Source of the DNA: Comamonas testosteroni TK102
Lineage (GTDB): Bacteria > Pseudomonadota > Gammaproteobacteria > Burkholderiales > Burkholderiaceae_C
Reading direction: 5' to 3'
Assembly: GCF_000739375.1 (NCBI RefSeq)
Contig: NZ_CP006704.1
Location: 1,488,001-1,552,000, forward strand
DNA: 64,000 bases
The translations under genes and the position numbers were made by a program. Below the pieces are notes generated by a model. That model searched no databases, was not told the origin of the DNA, and saw nothing but the letters and a program-made list of their open reading frames with translations. How positions within the stretch are numbered: the stretch's first letter is position 1; the number at the start of each line of letters is the position of its first letter. Positions 61,856 to 64,000 of the stretch are shown one piece after another.

Positions 61856-64000
61856 ATGACCACTTACCACACAGGCAACCCTTTGGGAAGCGAGGATCCG
61901 CGCGATCTGTTTGATAACGCCCAGAACTTGGATCGTGCTGCAAACTCTCAGTCGGATGAGGTTTGGGTTGACCGAAAAGGAGCTGTGCGCAAAACGTGGC
62001 ACGGCATTGAGCAGCAGGCGCAGTTAGACATCGGCCAAGCCGTAGCGCAAGCAACAGAAGAGGCCGGCAGTTATCGGGATCAGGCCCAGGAAGCGCGCGA
62101 TGGTGCAGTTGCTGCGGCCAGCGCTGTGGGTCCTGTCAAAGCCTTCGAAACCTATGCTCAAGCTGAGCAGGGTCTAACAGAGCTCAACGAAGGCGACATT
62201 GTTGAAGTGTTGCGCGACGAGATGCGCCATAGCTCTCGTACACGCTATCGCGTTGATCAAGGTGCGCTTACTTTCTTGATTGCGCTTGAGCAGTTTCAGC
62301 CAGGCTTTCCAGGGGCGGTTTCCCGTCCAGTTCAAAGCAAGCTGGAGGAGGTGGCAATAAGTGCTGCGGATATCGGCACCACAGGCGATGGCACCACCGA
62401 CGATACGGCACGTTTTACAGTACTGGAAGGTCATGTGACTGGTCGCCCGGTTGACCTGCTTGGGCGTACATATTCGGTGACTGCGCTGCCTAACGGAAAC
62501 GACTATTTCAACGGGGCGTTTCTCGTTGGCGGTCGCTACATACCCCAACACAACTTACCGCAAGCTCATCCTTGGGCAAACCCTGCGCCACATTTCAAGG
62601 CAATTAGTGCTGGGTATGACGCCGTTCGTGGCCTGAATGCCGCGTTCTTGCCATTGCCCTCAACGGTGCCCGTTGCGTATCGATCGCAGGGGCTTTTGAT
62701 TTGGCGTGAAGGGCGCTATCACACGTTCGAGACAACTTCCTCTATCAAGATGGCTCGGACATTTGATGCCGGTTCCACCCTTTTTGATGAGAAGGTGATT
62801 TTCAAAGATCCGGCGGGCTTGGATGCGCGCAACATGAACTTTGCGTTTATGGGCGGAACGCGAATTGGAGTATTTGCCGGTCGATACAGCGCCAGTGCTC
62901 CGTCTGCCCAATACGCCCCAGTGTTTCTATACTCAGACGATTGGGGCACGACCTGGAGCTCAGCAATCCTGACTCTTCCCGAGGGCGCATTGGGCGGATC
63001 GCCGTGCTCTCCATCAGCAGACGGCGGTGTCATACATCACTACCCTGCTTCCGTTGGAGGGCACGATACTGACGGCTGGATTACCTATGTTTATGGTCAG
63101 ACGGGAAGTAACACCGCGACTGGCTATTTCGTCACGCTGGACAACGGGCTGAGTTGGACCTACGGATCGATCTTCAGTCACGCTGGGCCTGAGCGCTTGA
63201 CCGAAACTTCCGTGTGTCGAGTGGGTAGCGAGGACAAGTGGTTGATGGTGATGCGGGACAACCGAGTCGCCACCGCACCTGCCTACCTGGTAAGCACCTC
63301 GACCAACATGGTCGACTGGGCCCCCTGGGCTGCGAGTGCCAGTGCAGCTGGACGCAATCCCCCCGCCCTGATCTACGATCGTGGATCGTTCTATCTTTTC
63401 GCGCCATCTCGCCAGGCGCGCGAGATCCTGATGGATCGTGGAAGCCAACTGCTCTACATGAAAGTTAATGCACGAGCAGCATTTGAAGATCCGATTGGAG
63501 TCTGGAACACCCCTTGGCGAGATCTAGGAACCATGACGTACTGGCCCACGGGGCCGCTTTACATGCACTGCGACGAGCGGGGCCGCTGGTGGGGTCTATT
63601 TCAGACGGGGGAAACTGGGCAGGCGGGTGCGGACCAGGACAGCCTGCAGATGGTCCTGATATCGAACAGCCCGACAGTAGCGGCCGATGTGAAAGAAGTG
63701 GTTCGACTCATACCGAAGCGGAACATCTTCGTGAACGGAGATTTCCAGATCTGGAACGAAGGCACGACTCGAAACTCTGCAGCAGGCAGGGTCTTCGGGC
63801 CAGAGCGTTGGAGCCTTGGGCGCACGAGTTCGCCGTCGACAGGCGTGACTGTCTCTCAGGTGGCCGGCGTAAAGCGTCGGTTTGCCACCAGAATCCAGCG
63901 CGCCGCAGGAGATACCAATGCAGCTGGCGCGATTAACTTCGGCTATACGTTTGAGCAGGACGAGACGGTGGAGTATGCGGGCAAGGCGATCACTATCGGG
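61856..64000 (+). CDS. tail spike/fibre with sialidase-like Asp-box repeats, partial (3' end off the window)
   Basis: Open from ATG 61856 to the window edge (715 codons). The N-terminal ~100 residues are coiled-coil-like, then IGTTGDGTTDDTARFTVLEG recalls the head of tailspike beta-helices. Two Asp-box motifs, SDDWGTTW and LDNGLSWTYG, mark a sialidase-like beta-propeller. From ~residue 620, NIFVNGDFQIWNEGTTRNSAAG resembles carbohydrate-binding C-terminal modules of phage spikes. It probably binds, and may cleave, a surface glycan. The gene has more rare codons (CTA, ATA, CGA) and lower GC than the tip gene. Confidence 0.82.
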   Translation, partial: MTTYHTGNPLGSEDPRDLFDNAQNLDRAANSQSDEVWVDRKGAVRKTWHGIEQQAQLDIGQAVAQATEEAGSYRDQAQEARDGAVAAASAVGPVKAFETYAQAEQGLTELNEGDIVEVLRDEMRHSSRTRYRVDQGALTFLIALEQFQPGFPGAVSRPVQSKLEEVAISAADIGTTGDGTTDDTARFTVLEGHVTGRPVDLLGRTYSVTALPNGNDYFNGAFLVGGRYIPQHNLPQAHPWANPAPHFKAISAGYDAVRGLNAAFLPLPSTVPVAYRSQGLLIWREGRYHTFETTSSIKMARTFDAGSTLFDEKVIFKDPAGLDARNMNFAFMGGTRIGVFAGRYSASAPSAQYAPVFLYSDDWGTTWSSAILTLPEGALGGSPCSPSADGGVIHHYPASVGGHDTDGWITYVYGQTGSNTATGYFVTLDNGLSWTYGSIFSHAGPERLTETSVCRVGSEDKWLMVMRDNRVATAPAYLVSTSTNMVDWAPWAASASAAGRNPPALIYDRGSFYLFAPSRQAREILMDRGSQLLYMKVNARAAFEDPIGVWNTPWRDLGTMTYWPTGPLYMHCDERGRWWGLFQTGETGQAGADQDSLQMVLISNSPTVAADVKEVVRLIPKRNIFVNGDFQIWNEGTTRNSAAGRVFGPERWSLGRTSSPSTGVTVSQVAGVKRRFATRIQRAAGDTNAAGAINFGYTFEQDETVEYAGKAITIG

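Overview
The window comes from a beta-proteobacterial chromosome, most probably a member of the Comamonadaceae close to Comamonas. The reasons are the high GC content, a Bug-family (TctC) periplasmic binding protein, the tRNA-Leu/tig/clpP/clpX/lon order and the hpnC-hpnD-hpnE squalene block. The genus is an inference from gene content, not a database match.

Bases 1 to about 29,820 are host chromosome. From the left there is a partial rhodanese, then a leftward nine-gene cluster (528-9148). It encodes a three-subunit molybdenum hydroxylase, a zinc nucleoside/base deaminase, an NMT1/SsuA-type ABC importer, an alpha/beta hydrolase and a 2-oxoglutarate/Fe(II) oxygenase, with a LysR regulator gene just upstream. 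Together these look like uptake and oxidation of an N-heterocycle. Next come hemH, a HAD phosphatase, two small membrane-protein genes, a Bug solute receptor, squalene synthesis genes (hpnE, hpnD, hpnC), an RND efflux pair, tRNA-Leu, and the proteostasis block tig-clpP-clpX-lon. Four near-identical tRNA-Gly genes in a 133-bp tandem repeat and one tRNA-Cys close the host part.

From about 29,820 to the right edge lies a temperate, HK97-like siphovirus prophage. Its integrase abuts tRNA-Cys; the right attachment site is beyond the window. A leftward early operon of 15 genes (39002 down to 31215), nearly all overlapping, carries an excisionase-like protein, a large ParB-like protein, a DEDDh exonuclease and many unknown small proteins. 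It is driven from an operator/promoter region next to a cleavable CI-type repressor. The rightward early genes (Cro-like, CII/CP76-like, winged helix, PrimPol/VapE primase-helicase) lead into a non-coding iteron-like repeat cluster that may be the replication origin. Then follow a possible late regulator, HNH nuclease, terminase, portal, ClpP-like protease, capsid, head-tail joining, tail tube, frameshifted tail chaperones, tape measure, tail tip genes and a sialidase-like tail spike cut by the window end.

The most unusual signals are outside or across genes. (1) A very highly structured ~300-nt leader of the leftward operon (39021-39275) ends in an intrinsic terminator just before the first ribosome-binding site. 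(2) A 14-16-bp palindrome with a CACGTG core occurs three times, in different reading frames and once intergenically; it looks like a parS-type site for the phage ParB. (3) Phased GTCCA repeats follow the primase gene. (4) A textbook -1 frameshift signal sits in the tail chaperone gene, with a 12-bp stimulatory stem. (5) The tRNA-Gly spacers carry GNRA-capped hairpins. (6) A signal-peptide-like leader begins the major capsid protein. (7) Several intrinsic terminators sit inside the late operon, which implies antitermination.
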